Positions 1 to 9,345 of a stretch of DNA of 36,701 nt are shown here, in pieces. The translations under genes and the position numbers were made by a program. The notes below the pieces were generated by a model. That model was given only the letters and a program-made list of their open reading frames with translations, did not search any database and was not told the DNA's origin. The DNA is from a virus. The stretch is from the IMG/VR virus record IMGVR_UViG_3300009136_000021, positions 1-36,701 of that record. One strand, written 5' to 3'. The stretch's first letter is position 1. Every line of letters begins with the position of its first letter.

Positions 1-1325
1 TAAAACTGATCGAACGCATCGATGTGGAACTTCTGTTCCTCGGGCGAGCCTACGTTGTTTTCAACAGCACGGATCAACTCTCTAAGCTTATCTTCTGGTG
101 CTGCACGCGTCTCTTGATCGTACTCTCTTGCTGCGTCCGCCTGCGATTGACGGTGGCGTAAGTATTGCTCCAGCATGAAGCCCTTCTCTTCGGTACCGGG
201 ACCTGTTGACATCCGCTGCGCAGCGTACTCCCCTTTGTCGATCATCTCATTCAGCATAAACATGTGTTCATCGATGATGCCGAGGTTCTCAGCTACACTT
301 GCACCGAGACGAGCGTTCTGTTGTTCGACTTTCGTGTACTCGAAGTCAGTCTTGCTACCTGTCAACAAGCGCAGGTCTTGCAAGATTTGTGCACCAAACA
401 TCTTATGCAGTGTCGCCAGCTCAACGTTGTCAGTGATGACTTCACTGATGCCCGCCCACTGTGCAACCTGACGCATCTTTTCGTTCAACCCACTCGTGTC
501 TTCATCCAGCCCTTGTAGGAGTCCATAGGCTCGCTGCAGTCGTGTAACCATGGGGATAGCATCCATGCCCTTCTTCGCGGTCAGGAACTGAGTTTTTGCA
601 GCCTCGCTTGCAACTTGCTCAGCTGTTTTCTGTGCAGCTGCCTGCGACGGTACCTTCCTCGGGTCAACAACGCTGTAAGGTATACCTCCCTCCGCGTAAG
701 GTATGTCGTCTACAGTTTCGATTTCACTGTGAGTATCACCATTGGGCATCATGACTGTGCTGAGGGTTACTCTCTTCGCCTCCGACTCTCTCATCAAACC
801 TTGATCAACCTTAGCCTGATCTCTCGGATCAGTTACTGTTATCGAACCAACAACGCGCGCACGACTGGTGCTCTTAAAACCTTCCAAGTTAGCGAGCGAA
901 TCAAAGTAGTCGCCTGCGATCTCGTACTCACGGTGGAGCAGACGTTCCTCTTCCTCTGCAAGCACTGCTTCCTGTTCGAATGTCTGCGCATTCACATCAC
1001 GTAGCTGACCTGCAGCCATGCCCACGTTCTCACCGAACGCACCTGTCCGTGTTGGCGACAGCATTGACTGCGCAAGTGCAAGCCATCTGTCCTGCTCCGC
1101 TCGCTGCTCCTGCTTGGTCCGACGTGCTGCCAAGGTATCGCGTGACTCACGCAGACGAGCCAACGCATCGTCCTTGGTCATCGTCGCCATCTTGCGCAGC
1201 TCGCCTATAGGATCCGGCTTCACCTCTTCGATGATCTCTTCGGTACCAGTCATCGCTGAAGGATCAAAGACCTCTTCCTCTTCTTCGGTTACCGCTGCCA
1301 GTCCACCTGCTTGATATGCTGCCAT
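1..1325 (-). CDS. Large virion-associated protein, C-terminus beyond the window (partial)
   Basis: An open frame starts at an ATG at 1323-1325 and stays open to base 1, giving about 441 residues with no stop; the C-terminus is missing. The N-terminus is acidic (a run of Glu near residues 15-19). It is followed by long, charged, Ala/Glu/Gln/Arg-rich helical stretches, with one YAEGGIPY segment near residue 210. It starts 3 nt after the stop of the preceding gene and is the third of three large proteins following the gp10-like hub gene. By position and composition it may be an internal virion or ejection protein, but I recognise no domain. The AEGG motif recurs in the two genes just upstream, which suggests that the three products work together. 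Confidence 0.8.
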   Translation of the reverse strand, partial: MAAYQAGGLAAVTEEEEEVFDPSAMTGTEEIIEEVKPDPIGELRKMATMTKDDALARLRESRDTLAARRTKQEQRAEQDRWLALAQSMLSPTRTGAFGENVGMAAGQLRDVNAQTFEQEAVLAEEEERLLHREYEIAGDYFDSLANLEGFKSTSRARVVGSITVTDPRDQAKVDQGLMRESEAKRVTLSTVMMPNGDTHSEIETVDDIPYAEGGIPYSVVDPRKVPSQAAAQKTAEQVASEAAKTQFLTAKKGMDAIPMVTRLQRAYGLLQGLDEDTSGLNEKMRQVAQWAGISEVITDNVELATLHKMFGAQILQDLRLLTGSKTDFEYTKVEQQNARLGASVAENLGIIDEHMFMLNEMIDKGEYAAQRMSTGPGTEEKGFMLEQYLRHRQSQADAAREYDQETRAAPEDKLRELIRAVENNVGSPEEQKFHIDAFDQF

Positions 1326-1328
1326 CTC

Positions 1329-2642
1329 TCAGTCCTGTTTCTCGTCTCGCCAGTTTCTCAAACGACCCGTCGATTCACTGTTGTTCGTAAGAAGCTTACC
1401 TCGACTTACTCCGACACTGTCGCCGACGTCAGGGTAGCCCCACTTGCCCATCCACCGATTGAAGCTCGGAAATCTATTCGCAATTCCTGAGCGGATGCGG
1501 TCGAGCACTTGCCCACCGAATGCGTACTGGGCCAGTCCGCCCTCAGCGTATCCTTTTGGGGACGCATACCCACCCTCCGCATAGTCAGTCATGTCGTCGT
1601 AGTCACCTTCAATGTAACCACCTTCCGCTGTCTCTCGTGGATTCATCCCACGGTACACACCGTACGCGCCAACAATTTGTGACAACGGTGACGGCTGGTA
1701 CACATCGGCAGGTCCATAGTCTTGACGCGTCTGGAATGTATCCATCGGCAGACCGCGAACAACTTGGTTCATGAATGCCAGTCGGTCGAACGGCAAGTTC
1801 CTCTGTTCGAGGAAGTCTTGGTATGCCAGATCGAGACTGCGTTGCGTTTGCGCTTGCTGTTGAGCACCGATGCCTTCCATCGCTGCAGCATCCGTGAGAC
1901 CCATGCGTTGAGCTTCTGAACCCAGCATGCCCAGACCTTCGGCACCTTGGTACATGCTCCGGGCACCTGCCTCTTCGAGAGCACCAACGATGCGAGCCAT
2001 CTCGGCTGATCGTGTCTGGTCCCCTGCAAAAATGTCTGCGCCCTGACCATAGGCTCCGTGAAGTGCTTCGAGCCGCTGTGCTTCGAGGCCTTCTTGAATG
2101 TCCCGGCCTCCCCGCATGGCAATGTCTTCCATCGAGCCTTCGCCACCGCGAGAGCCATACTGACCTGCACCTCCGAACATGCCGGAGATGCGGGGCATAA
2201 ATTCTTCTTCCAGTGTCCGCGTAGCGAGCGCTTCCTGTCGGTCGAGCACGTTCCCGATGTAGGGACTCATGTAAGCGTCAGCGACACCTTCGTCAGTCCA
2301 CGCTTGTGATCCTCGTTCAACGAAAGGAGATGCCGCTCGCCCGATGTTCGCAGCGCGACTCAGACCACCACCGTAGCCCGCTGCCGCACCTTCGAGGTAG
2401 GGCATGTACGCACCCATGTTCGCCTCGGTCATGCCGAACGCAGCCTGCTGCTCAGGCGAGAAGCCAGCCACCCTCGGACCACCGTATGGAATGTACGGCT
2501 CCGCTGCTGCTGCGTTCGCTCTGGCGATCAGACCCTGCGTGTAGTCCGACATCCATTTTGGGATCCCTTCGACGGTCTGTCCGTAAGTCGTAGTTGACTG
2601 CGGAGGTCTGCCCTCAAAGAGAAAGTTCGAAGTGCTAGGCAT
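1329..2642 (-). CDS. Putative internal virion protein with AEGG repeats
   Basis: 437 aa, rich in Gly, Ala, Gln and Met. Its ATG overlaps the preceding stop (TAATG), so it is coupled to the upstream 643-aa gene. Residues 1-300 are largely predicted helical and carry many small residues. A C-terminal segment (about 335-380) holds clustered AEGGY / YAEGGLA / FGGQ motifs like those in the neighbouring genes. There is no signal peptide and no catalytic motif that I can see. Proteins of this kind lie downstream of tail-hub genes in short-tailed phages and are often virion components. The ejection or internal role is inferred from position only. Confidence 0.8.
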   Translation of the reverse strand: MPSTSNFLFEGRPPQSTTTYGQTVEGIPKWMSDYTQGLIARANAAAAEPYIPYGGPRVAGFSPEQQAAFGMTEANMGAYMPYLEGAAAGYGGGLSRAANIGRAASPFVERGSQAWTDEGVADAYMSPYIGNVLDRQEALATRTLEEEFMPRISGMFGGAGQYGSRGGEGSMEDIAMRGGRDIQEGLEAQRLEALHGAYGQGADIFAGDQTRSAEMARIVGALEEAGARSMYQGAEGLGMLGSEAQRMGLTDAAAMEGIGAQQQAQTQRSLDLAYQDFLEQRNLPFDRLAFMNQVVRGLPMDTFQTRQDYGPADVYQPSPLSQIVGAYGVYRGMNPRETAEGGYIEGDYDDMTDYAEGGYASPKGYAEGGLAQYAFGGQVLDRIRSGIANRFPSFNRWMGKWGYPDVGDSVGVSRGKLLTNNSESTGRLRNWRDEKQD

Positions 2643-4573
2643 TACGCTCTCCCTGCTGCGGCTCGAAGCCGTCCCATGTAAGCCTCAGGTGACTTGGCCT
2701 TATGGCTGAAGCCACCCTTGCTCAGGTTCTTTGATTTGTGCTTGCGCATGTTCGAACGCATCTCATCGAGACGTTTCGCCCCAGCACTACCGGAACCGTC
2801 GCCCAAGAGTGCGACCGTTTCAGCGTCTATGACGTACTCACCGTCGCTCAGTCGCGCTGGAATATCATCGGACCTACCTGTGCCCGGTCCCTGTGTGTAG
2901 CCGCCAGAAGCGCTCACAGTGGGTATGGTGGCCGGTACGTCCTCGTTCTGGGCGAAGTGATCGAAGTAACCTCCGCGTTGGAAACCGGTGCCCTGACCCA
3001 ACGGCTGCGGTGGCATCCACGTCTGCGTATTCTGATCCAATGTGTAACCAGCTTGCGCGAGACGCCCACCGTTACCTCGGACCATGGCTGCTGGGATGGG
3101 CTGACCTGCAGCAATCATCTGCTGGATGCCACCCACTCCGGTAGCTCCCAGTCCACCAGCGGGGCCGGGATGTGTAGGCGTGCCCGTCTCCCCAGAGAAA
3201 GGATCTGGAGTGATGAACAAGCTCTCGCCTGTCTGCGCTGCCCCCGGAGACCCGTACGTGTAGTACGCATTCGGATCTGTCGGGCCGATGAACTGACGGG
3301 TGCTGTCGTAAAGTGGCAGCGGCTCCATCAGATGAGGGGGCAACTGAGGAGGTCCAACATCCTCTTCGCCACCACCACCCAGTGCGCCCATGCCTGCCAT
3401 CAGCGGGAGCCCGTACTTCATGAGCAGGTCTTCCGATCCTGCAGGCGGAGGAGCAGCAGCCGGGGCTGGTGCTGCAGCAGCTTCTGCGCCACCAACTGCG
3501 GGTGGTGCGACTGCTCCGGCGAACGGATCCTCTGGCATCAGCGCAGGATCGACCGGGCTCATCAGAGGTTCAAGGGGTGCTTCCTTCGCACCACCACCGA
3601 GGGTGATCAGATCTTGTGGAGGTTCTGCAACTGGCGACATCGCACCCGTCTCGGTTGGACGCACTGCCAAGATGCCACCGGCACCCGGATCTTCGAGGTT
3701 GAATATTTCCTGACCCTTCGCGGTGATGCCTTCCATCGTCGGCTGCATCATCTGGGTGAGCGCGCCTGACATGGCACCCTCGACGAAGTCGCCTCCAGTC
3801 AGTGAAGCACCTGCGCCACTCGCCAGACTGGATCCAACGATGGCTGCAGTGCTGTCAGACAATCCGGGAGCGACATCTTTGACGAAGCCACCTGCTACGT
3901 CGCCCAGACCCCCAGAGATAGCACCTGTCATTGCGCCTGTCATGAAATCACCACCTCCGGCTGCGGACATGCCGCCCCGGAGTAGCGCGTTACCTACCAC
4001 ACTAGCCGTTGTGCCTGACGCACCCAGTGCGCCACCGATCCACGAGCCCAGTCCGGGAGCGAAGATGCTCAGTGCGATTGGAGCAACGACTTTGAAGATG
4101 TCGGAACTGAAAACTTTCTTGACTGCCTTCTTTACCTTCTTCCAGATCTTGGAGAAGAAACCGTACTCGGGCATGCCGGTGTTGGGGTTGATGTCGGCCT
4201 TGCCCCACATTCCTTCGAGGACTCCCAGCTCTTCCGGCGTCATGTGCACCATCATGGAGTCACCGTTACGTCCACCTCGACGTGTCGTCTCAGCAGCTTT
4301 CGCCAGACCACCCTCGGCCTTTTCGACGTAGCCACCGATCTCGTAGAGCTTGACCTTTCTGGTTTCTGATGACTTGACGCCTGCCTTCTTCAGCAACTCA
4401 GTTGCAGCGAAGGAGTACAGCATCTCAGGACCACCCGGTACGGACTCGATCAGCTCAGCGGCATCAACAGTTTCTTGATCACCTCCTTGCTCTGTCAGCA
4501 TGGATGCGAGACCGCGTCGTGCACGGATGCCTTCGGCAGCTGTTGGTCCTCTGGAAGTATTTTGGTTAGCCAT
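2642..4573 (-). CDS. Putative ejection/internal virion protein with hydrophobic Gly/Ala core
   Basis: 643 aa. The N-terminal ~110 residues include GGYVEKAEGGLAKA. Residues about 160-290 form a long Gly/Ala-rich hydrophobic core (APIALSIFAPGLGSWIGGAL and similar), which could be membrane-active. A Pro/Ala-rich linker follows. The C-terminus contains SDDIPARLSDGEYVID and a basic tail (RKHKSKNLSKGGFSHKAK). The SDxIPARLSDGEYVI motif is a recurrent C-terminal element in large phage virion proteins known to me from marine phages. A hydrophobic core with a basic tail would suit a protein ejected with DNA through the cell envelope, but that is inference. The start lies 4 nt after the upstream stop. 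Confidence 0.85.
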   Translation of the reverse strand: MANQNTSRGPTAAEGIRARRGLASMLTEQGGDQETVDAAELIESVPGGPEMLYSFAATELLKKAGVKSSETRKVKLYEIGGYVEKAEGGLAKAAETTRRGGRNGDSMMVHMTPEELGVLEGMWGKADINPNTGMPEYGFFSKIWKKVKKAVKKVFSSDIFKVVAPIALSIFAPGLGSWIGGALGASGTTASVVGNALLRGGMSAAGGGDFMTGAMTGAISGGLGDVAGGFVKDVAPGLSDSTAAIVGSSLASGAGASLTGGDFVEGAMSGALTQMMQPTMEGITAKGQEIFNLEDPGAGGILAVRPTETGAMSPVAEPPQDLITLGGGAKEAPLEPLMSPVDPALMPEDPFAGAVAPPAVGGAEAAAAPAPAAAPPPAGSEDLLMKYGLPLMAGMGALGGGGEEDVGPPQLPPHLMEPLPLYDSTRQFIGPTDPNAYYTYGSPGAAQTGESLFITPDPFSGETGTPTHPGPAGGLGATGVGGIQQMIAAGQPIPAAMVRGNGGRLAQAGYTLDQNTQTWMPPQPLGQGTGFQRGGYFDHFAQNEDVPATIPTVSASGGYTQGPGTGRSDDIPARLSDGEYVIDAETVALLGDGSGSAGAKRLDEMRSNMRKHKSKNLSKGGFSHKAKSPEAYMGRLRAAAGRA

Positions 4574-4577
4574 CGCT

Positions 4578-4844
4578 CTATCCTGTGAAATTCGTTGTTG
4601 AGAACATTCTCATTGCCCACTCTTTCCAGTCGTCATAATCCATTGGATCAGGGACGTCCTGTCCCAGTGCATCGGTACCTCCGAACACGCCCATAGCCCA
4701 GTCCTGCCACTGCGAAGGGTCGTCCAAGCGCTCGTAGTTATCGTCGGCTCCCTGATTCCGGTCAGTGAAGAAGCCCAGCTGCCCGGTCATGATGTCAGCC
4801 CAGTCGCGTACGTCTTCGAAGCCGCGTGGATCGACAACACTCAT
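4578..4844 (-). CDS. Small acidic hypothetical protein
   Basis: 88 aa, acidic and Trp/Asp-rich. Its ATG overlaps the stop of the gp10-like gene (ATGA). Two similar segments, SQWQDWAMGVFGGTD and DDWKEWAMRMFSTTN, form an internal repeat of a W-x-x-WAM-x-(V/M)-F pattern. There is no signal peptide or known domain. Tight coupling between the hub and ejection-like genes suggests a small virion or assembly protein; the function is unknown. Confidence 0.75.
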   Translation of the reverse strand: MSVVDPRGFEDVRDWADIMTGQLGFFTDRNQGADDNYERLDDPSQWQDWAMGVFGGTDALGQDVPDPMDYDDWKEWAMRMFSTTNFTG

Positions 4845-6388
4845 GACTCGACCCTCCCGTCTGCCGGTTCGATATGCGCGTAGGTCTTGCCCAGTTCGAA
4901 GTTGCCTCCGCCAGTGTTCGACTCGAATTTGAAGCTCATCAGCCGACGGATGTCCTTAAATTTAACAGTTTCTTCGTCGCTTGCCGAAGGTGTCTCAAAA
5001 ATTGTCTCTGGATCAGAGGTCACGACGTCGGCTTTGGCGTTCGCACGACCCTTCACCTCTACCGTCATGTCACCTGCCTGAACGAAGTCAGGTTCGATCC
5101 GTGCAACCCGCAGAGACTTGTTCGAATCACCTTGGTCCAGCAGGGCAAACTCATGCGTTTCGTAGAACGAACGTATTGCGCTGATGTTACTCAAGCGGAT
5201 CTTGTCGAACGCTGTCTCGTGCTGCCAGATCGTGCGACCGTTTGACGTTTCAAAGTTGTCCACCATGAAGGGACGCTCGTACACGTCGGCGTAGATGCCT
5301 GCGCAGCGACCTTGATTGAGGTCGTCATTGTCAGGCAACGGAGTATCGAACCAGTAACCTTCGCGCACGTTGTAAACGATTGCGTGGGTGCACTCGGTAG
5401 CACTGCCTCTTGGATAACACCACCACAGCTCACCGTAGCGTGGGATCTTCATGCCGAAACATTTCTGCCGTGCACTGAAGTTGATGTTGTCAAAGAACCA
5501 GTTCTGATTCATGTTGTTTGGAATTTCTCGCACGACACCGTTGAACATGTACCAACGATCCACACCGGGCCAGTAGTAAATGCCGTCCATCTCGATGACA
5601 CCCTGCGAACTCATGATGGATGTGCCACGAGCAATGACGTCGTACGCGAAAGCAGGAGTAGCACCAGTAGAGGTGGCACGAATAACGGAGTCGAGCGACC
5701 AGAACAATGCAGCGGGACCTTGTCCAGATCCGCGAAGAGGCATGCCCTTCACAATCTTTTGCGTACCGATGTTGATGGCAGTCGGCTGCATCGAAAGATT
5801 GTTGGCTACTGACTGAAGGATGAGTCCGTCACTGCCGAAGGCCCACGTGTACACACCACTGACTACGACGCCACCGCTAACAGGACCCTCAGCACCACCG
5901 TTCCAATCCACGTGCAGACCTGTCGTGTTGAGTACGGTAGCTGCTTCGATGGAATCGATGTACAGCAACCCTGCCACGGAGTTGTCGATGTTCGCTGCAT
6001 TCGGAGCTGCGTGTGCCATCAGCACGTGGTTGCCTGTGCCACTGGTATCAGCGAAGACATCGAACTGCCACAAGTTGTTGAGATCTGCACTGAAGCCAGC
6101 GGGGGTTCGATCATTGAATGAGTTCAGTGATCCTTGCGACACCAAGTACTGACCAAGAGTGTTCGGGTGTCCAAGGTGGAGGTACTGAATGTTGTCAGCA
6201 GAGAACGAGTGCATGCCACGAGTAATCTCTGGCACGGTGTCGGTGACCTGCTGATAGCCGCCAATCTTTTTTGGTTTGCCACGCTGGAACCTGCACCACA
6301 TACCGTCGAGGTAGTGTTCGCTGTCGAAACGCGTTCCGTCCCGTTTGATACCGGGGGCAGACGCTAGCAATGCAGGTTGTTCAGCCAT
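4841..6388 (-). CDS. P22 gp10-like tail hub / DNA stabilisation protein
   Basis: 515 aa. The N-terminus (LLASAPGIKRDGTRFD, then MWCRFQRGKPKKIGGYQ) and repeated beta-propeller-like blades (GIYYWPGVDRWYMFNG, GELWWCYPRGSATECTHAIV, NVREGYWFDTPLP) match the pattern of packaged-DNA stabilisation protein gp10 of P22-like phages, which closes the portal and forms the tail hub. The ATG overlaps the upstream stop (TAATG). It sits between an appendage gene and the ejection-like genes, as expected for a short-tailed phage tail module. Family assignment is by pattern recognition; no alignment was run. Confidence 0.75.
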   Translation of the reverse strand: MAEQPALLASAPGIKRDGTRFDSEHYLDGMWCRFQRGKPKKIGGYQQVTDTVPEITRGMHSFSADNIQYLHLGHPNTLGQYLVSQGSLNSFNDRTPAGFSADLNNLWQFDVFADTSGTGNHVLMAHAAPNAANIDNSVAGLLYIDSIEAATVLNTTGLHVDWNGGAEGPVSGGVVVSGVYTWAFGSDGLILQSVANNLSMQPTAINIGTQKIVKGMPLRGSGQGPAALFWSLDSVIRATSTGATPAFAYDVIARGTSIMSSQGVIEMDGIYYWPGVDRWYMFNGVVREIPNNMNQNWFFDNINFSARQKCFGMKIPRYGELWWCYPRGSATECTHAIVYNVREGYWFDTPLPDNDDLNQGRCAGIYADVYERPFMVDNFETSNGRTIWQHETAFDKIRLSNISAIRSFYETHEFALLDQGDSNKSLRVARIEPDFVQAGDMTVEVKGRANAKADVVTSDPETIFETPSASDEETVKFKDIRRLMSFKFESNTGGGNFELGKTYAHIEPADGRVES

Positions 6389-8688
6389 TAAACACCTATC
6401 TCAATTGGGCACACCGTCATCCATGAGCCGCGCATACGACTCACAGTATCGAGTTGGCTCACTGTCGGAGCCCAGCGGAACCTGAACGTGCCAGTAGCAC
6501 TCATGCGGAAACGACCGGTGATGCGAACCATGGTCTCTTCAGAAGCACTGCCCAGATTGATCAGCTGGTCCGTGGTCTTGTCATCCCCATAACCGCTTCC
6601 TGATGGGACACCATCTTCCGTCCCGTAATCATAGGCGTAGTTGCACTCAGAGATGTTAGCGTCACCGTCGAAATCAAACTCTACGTTAGAGGTGCCACCA
6701 ACATCTCGGAAGTAAGCAAAGATCTCAAACTTCCAATAACCTTGGCGACAAGGACGACCACTGAACAGACGATTGTCATCTGCCATCGTAGTGGTCAGGT
6801 TGCGGTCGTCTTGAAGTCCACCCGTCATCATGTGATCGGTGTAGGTGGTGATACGTTCGTTGGAACCGGTACCTGTCGTGTTGTTGTTAAGCAGGGCTCC
6901 GCCACTGGTACCCTCATAGGGATACGCGGCACCAGATACTGGAGCAGTTCTGAGTACGCCAACACCACCGAAGTGAATCCAGACCTCACCATCAGATGCA
7001 AAGCCTTTGATGTAGGATCTGACGAAGGCTCCAGTTCCCTGAACGACATCGTTGATATACATGTCGCCAGTTCCGGTCTCAATCTCTATTGCAACGCCAC
7101 CACTGAAGTTCATCAGAGCAAGCTGGTGAGTGACCCCAGCGTTCTCGTAGATGAAGATGTCTTCCCCACCGGAGATGAGGAAATTCGTACCATCAAACTC
7201 CATCTGCACATCGTTGCCTGTGCCGAACCGAATCTGTTCGTTGTCCAGCAGGACAAGAGGTATCGCAGTCGTAATGGTGATCGTCTTGGTTCCAGCTGCA
7301 CCTGAAGCAACGACACCGTCGCCAACAAAGTCGAGGGTACTCGCCAGTGTCGCCAGAGGTACTCCCTCATCTTCAACGGTGATACCTGCGAGGTCGATGA
7401 TCTCTTGAATCGTCGCCTTGTACGTTAGGTTGTCGTCAATGTCCTCGAACGCGAGGAAGTCTCCCGCTGCCATCACAGGTGTCGTGTTCGCACTGTTGAT
7501 GTCGAGCAGCAACGTGCGGTCACCGGTAAGGTCACCACCCCCTGACAATCCAGCACCGGTATCGATCAGCCGTGAGTCCGGAGGCACCTGCAAATTAATT
7601 TGTGCACCACCCACTGTCGTCGCACCGGTACCACCCTGACCAATGGTGATCGGGAACGCCACACTAGTGGATGACGTCGCGTTAATTACGTCGGTGCCAT
7701 CGCAATAAGTAATTACGCTCTGCCCCTGCGGGACAGTTATTCCTACACCTGCTGCAGTGACAACCTCCAGCGTGAAAGCACCACTCGTCTGGTTGTCTGC
7801 CCAGTACTGTTGCGTCGTGTTCGGTACGATGATGCGTCGGTTACCCGTCAGTGCGCCTGTGAACCGATAAGATATGCGGTCGAGGTTCGCACCAGACAGG
7901 ATGAAGTCACCGGAGCCCGGTACCGCAAGCGACACGAAGTCGAACGCAATGGTCGAGCCGGAGCTAAGTCCGATGGTGTACCAATCAACACCGTCTGTGA
8001 AAAAGAATGCACTGTCATTCGGGTCGAGGTTGAGACTCGCACCACCATCGATGTTACCCGCTGGAGGCACGACGTTGAGGGTGCCGCTGCCAGAATTGCG
8101 CAGCATGCAGAACCAGTTGTTGAAGACTGTTCCTGCTGATGGCAAGTTCGCGGTACCTGCACCTGCCGTGTAGATCAGACACTTCGCCCGGTCGCCATCA
8201 ACTATGTTGAATGGTGTAGCAGCCTCCTCATCAGAGTCGATGATCTGTTCGAGCAGACCTCCACCACCAGCTTGCAAGCCTGCGCCCGCCAGTGCAGATG
8301 CAGAAGCGAGCGTTGTTGCTGCGCCCAGTTGGAACGCTGACCAGATGCCTGCCTCTGTCGAGTTGTCTGTCAGAACGAGGACCCATTGCTCACCTTGACC
8401 GACGAACTGAATCACTCCGCCTGTAGCATCGCGCATGGTGAAGTCTTGGGAGCCAATGTTGTTGACCGTGGTCTTGTTACCTGTGCTCGCACGTCGCGCG
8501 TCAGGCATGTCAATGTTGAGACCACCTACCGTGGCATCGATGTCGAGAAAATCTGCGACAACATTGTTACCTTCGATCTGCTGCTCAAGCGGCCAGACGA
8601 GTGTAGCGTCAACAGCTGTTGTGATTAGGAGGTAGCTGGTCTGTGAAGGGAACAGCAACTCTCCACCGAATACGTTGGTGTAACCCAT
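6388..8688 (-). CDS. Large beta-rich fibre/appendage protein
   Basis: 766 aa, Gly/Thr/Asp/Asn-rich with almost no Lys or Cys, typical of beta-structured tail fibres or spikes. The start overlaps the upstream stop (TGATG), with GGGAG about 8 nt before it. Residues about 430-475 carry a VEDEG...TLDFVGDGVVASGA...KTITI cassette that reappears near the N-terminus of the 827-aa protein at 16529-19012. The middle has DITGDRTL/LSGGGDLTGDR-like segments, and the C-terminus (about 640-766) could be a jelly-roll receptor-binding head. No enzymatic motif was seen. It lies between the adaptor and hub genes, so an appendage attached to the neck or tail is likely. Confidence 0.75.
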   Translation of the reverse strand: MGYTNVFGGELLFPSQTSYLLITTAVDATLVWPLEQQIEGNNVVADFLDIDATVGGLNIDMPDARRASTGNKTTVNNIGSQDFTMRDATGGVIQFVGQGEQWVLVLTDNSTEAGIWSAFQLGAATTLASASALAGAGLQAGGGGLLEQIIDSDEEAATPFNIVDGDRAKCLIYTAGAGTANLPSAGTVFNNWFCMLRNSGSGTLNVVPPAGNIDGGASLNLDPNDSAFFFTDGVDWYTIGLSSGSTIAFDFVSLAVPGSGDFILSGANLDRISYRFTGALTGNRRIIVPNTTQQYWADNQTSGAFTLEVVTAAGVGITVPQGQSVITYCDGTDVINATSSTSVAFPITIGQGGTGATTVGGAQINLQVPPDSRLIDTGAGLSGGGDLTGDRTLLLDINSANTTPVMAAGDFLAFEDIDDNLTYKATIQEIIDLAGITVEDEGVPLATLASTLDFVGDGVVASGAAGTKTITITTAIPLVLLDNEQIRFGTGNDVQMEFDGTNFLISGGEDIFIYENAGVTHQLALMNFSGGVAIEIETGTGDMYINDVVQGTGAFVRSYIKGFASDGEVWIHFGGVGVLRTAPVSGAAYPYEGTSGGALLNNNTTGTGSNERITTYTDHMMTGGLQDDRNLTTTMADDNRLFSGRPCRQGYWKFEIFAYFRDVGGTSNVEFDFDGDANISECNYAYDYGTEDGVPSGSGYGDDKTTDQLINLGSASEETMVRITGRFRMSATGTFRFRWAPTVSQLDTVSRMRGSWMTVCPIEIGV

Positions 8689-9332
8689 CAGACGTTCTCC
8701 CTCGTAACGTTTCTATCGACGATGCGTTTGATGTCTTGCCCTTCAAGAATCGCAACGTCCTTCTCGTAAATTGCTTCCCACGTAGCGATCCGTTCGTCGT
8801 TCTTTAAAAATGGAGTTGCCTGCAGGAGCGCGCCATGAAGTAGGGCGTTCGGGGCAAAGTCCGTCGTCCAGTTCGTTTGGTTGGTGCTATCCAGTAGCGC
8901 AGGCAACTCCCAGTAATTGACCTCGAATGGATATGCGAAGTCAGCTGACGGAGCTATCAGCCAGTTGAAGTAATCATAGTCCGCGTAAAACTTGGGCTGC
9001 GATGTCAAATCTTCATCCGGCCAATAGCGCCGACAGTACTCGTAGCTTCGGGCGAACAAGGGGGTGCGTACCTGTGTCGCGCCGACTCCGAAGTTGATGC
9101 TGATAGTGTCACGCCAGCGATCAGGCTTTGGTATTACCGATTGTCCGACACCTAACGTGTCTGTGACCACAGTCACGAAGCCGAGGATCTTCAACCGGTT
9201 TGCCAGCTCACGCTCAGCCAAATTGATCAGGCTGGGCAACTGGTCGAATACGGTTGGATCGACAGCTGTACCTCGCTCCAAATATGCGCGGAGATCCGCT
9301 TGAAGTGAGTCGAATGTCATCGAGACCGGCAT
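8688..9332 (-). CDS. Head-tail adaptor-like protein
   Basis: 214 aa. The N-terminus (MTFDSLQADLRAYLERGTAV, then QLPSLINLAERELANRLKI) matches the helical start of phage adaptor/connector proteins that dock on the portal. A beta-rich middle (PKPDRWRDTISINFG, YWELPALL) and a C-terminal helical part (ALLHGALLQATPFLKNDERI) also fit. A strong AGGAG lies about 6 nt before the ATG. It directly precedes an appendage gene and the gp10-like hub, consistent with a neck role. The assignment is based on family-like sequence pattern and position. Confidence 0.65.
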   Translation of the reverse strand: MPVSMTFDSLQADLRAYLERGTAVDPTVFDQLPSLINLAERELANRLKILGFVTVVTDTLGVGQSVIPKPDRWRDTISINFGVGATQVRTPLFARSYEYCRRYWPDEDLTSQPKFYADYDYFNWLIAPSADFAYPFEVNYWELPALLDSTNQTNWTTDFAPNALLHGALLQATPFLKNDERIATWEAIYEKDVAILEGQDIKRIVDRNVTRENV

Positions 9333-9345
9333 TAGCTACTCCTAC

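Noticed and set aside
2738-3769. 343-aa open frame on the plus strand
   Set aside because: It lies fully opposite the 643-aa minus-strand gene, is rich in Arg, Cys and His like an antisense translation, and has no ribosome site or neighbours on that strand.
3723-4331. 202-aa open frame on the plus strand
   Set aside because: Its Pro/Ala/Ser-rich sequence mirrors the Gly/Ala-rich core of the minus-strand gene; a shadow of base composition.
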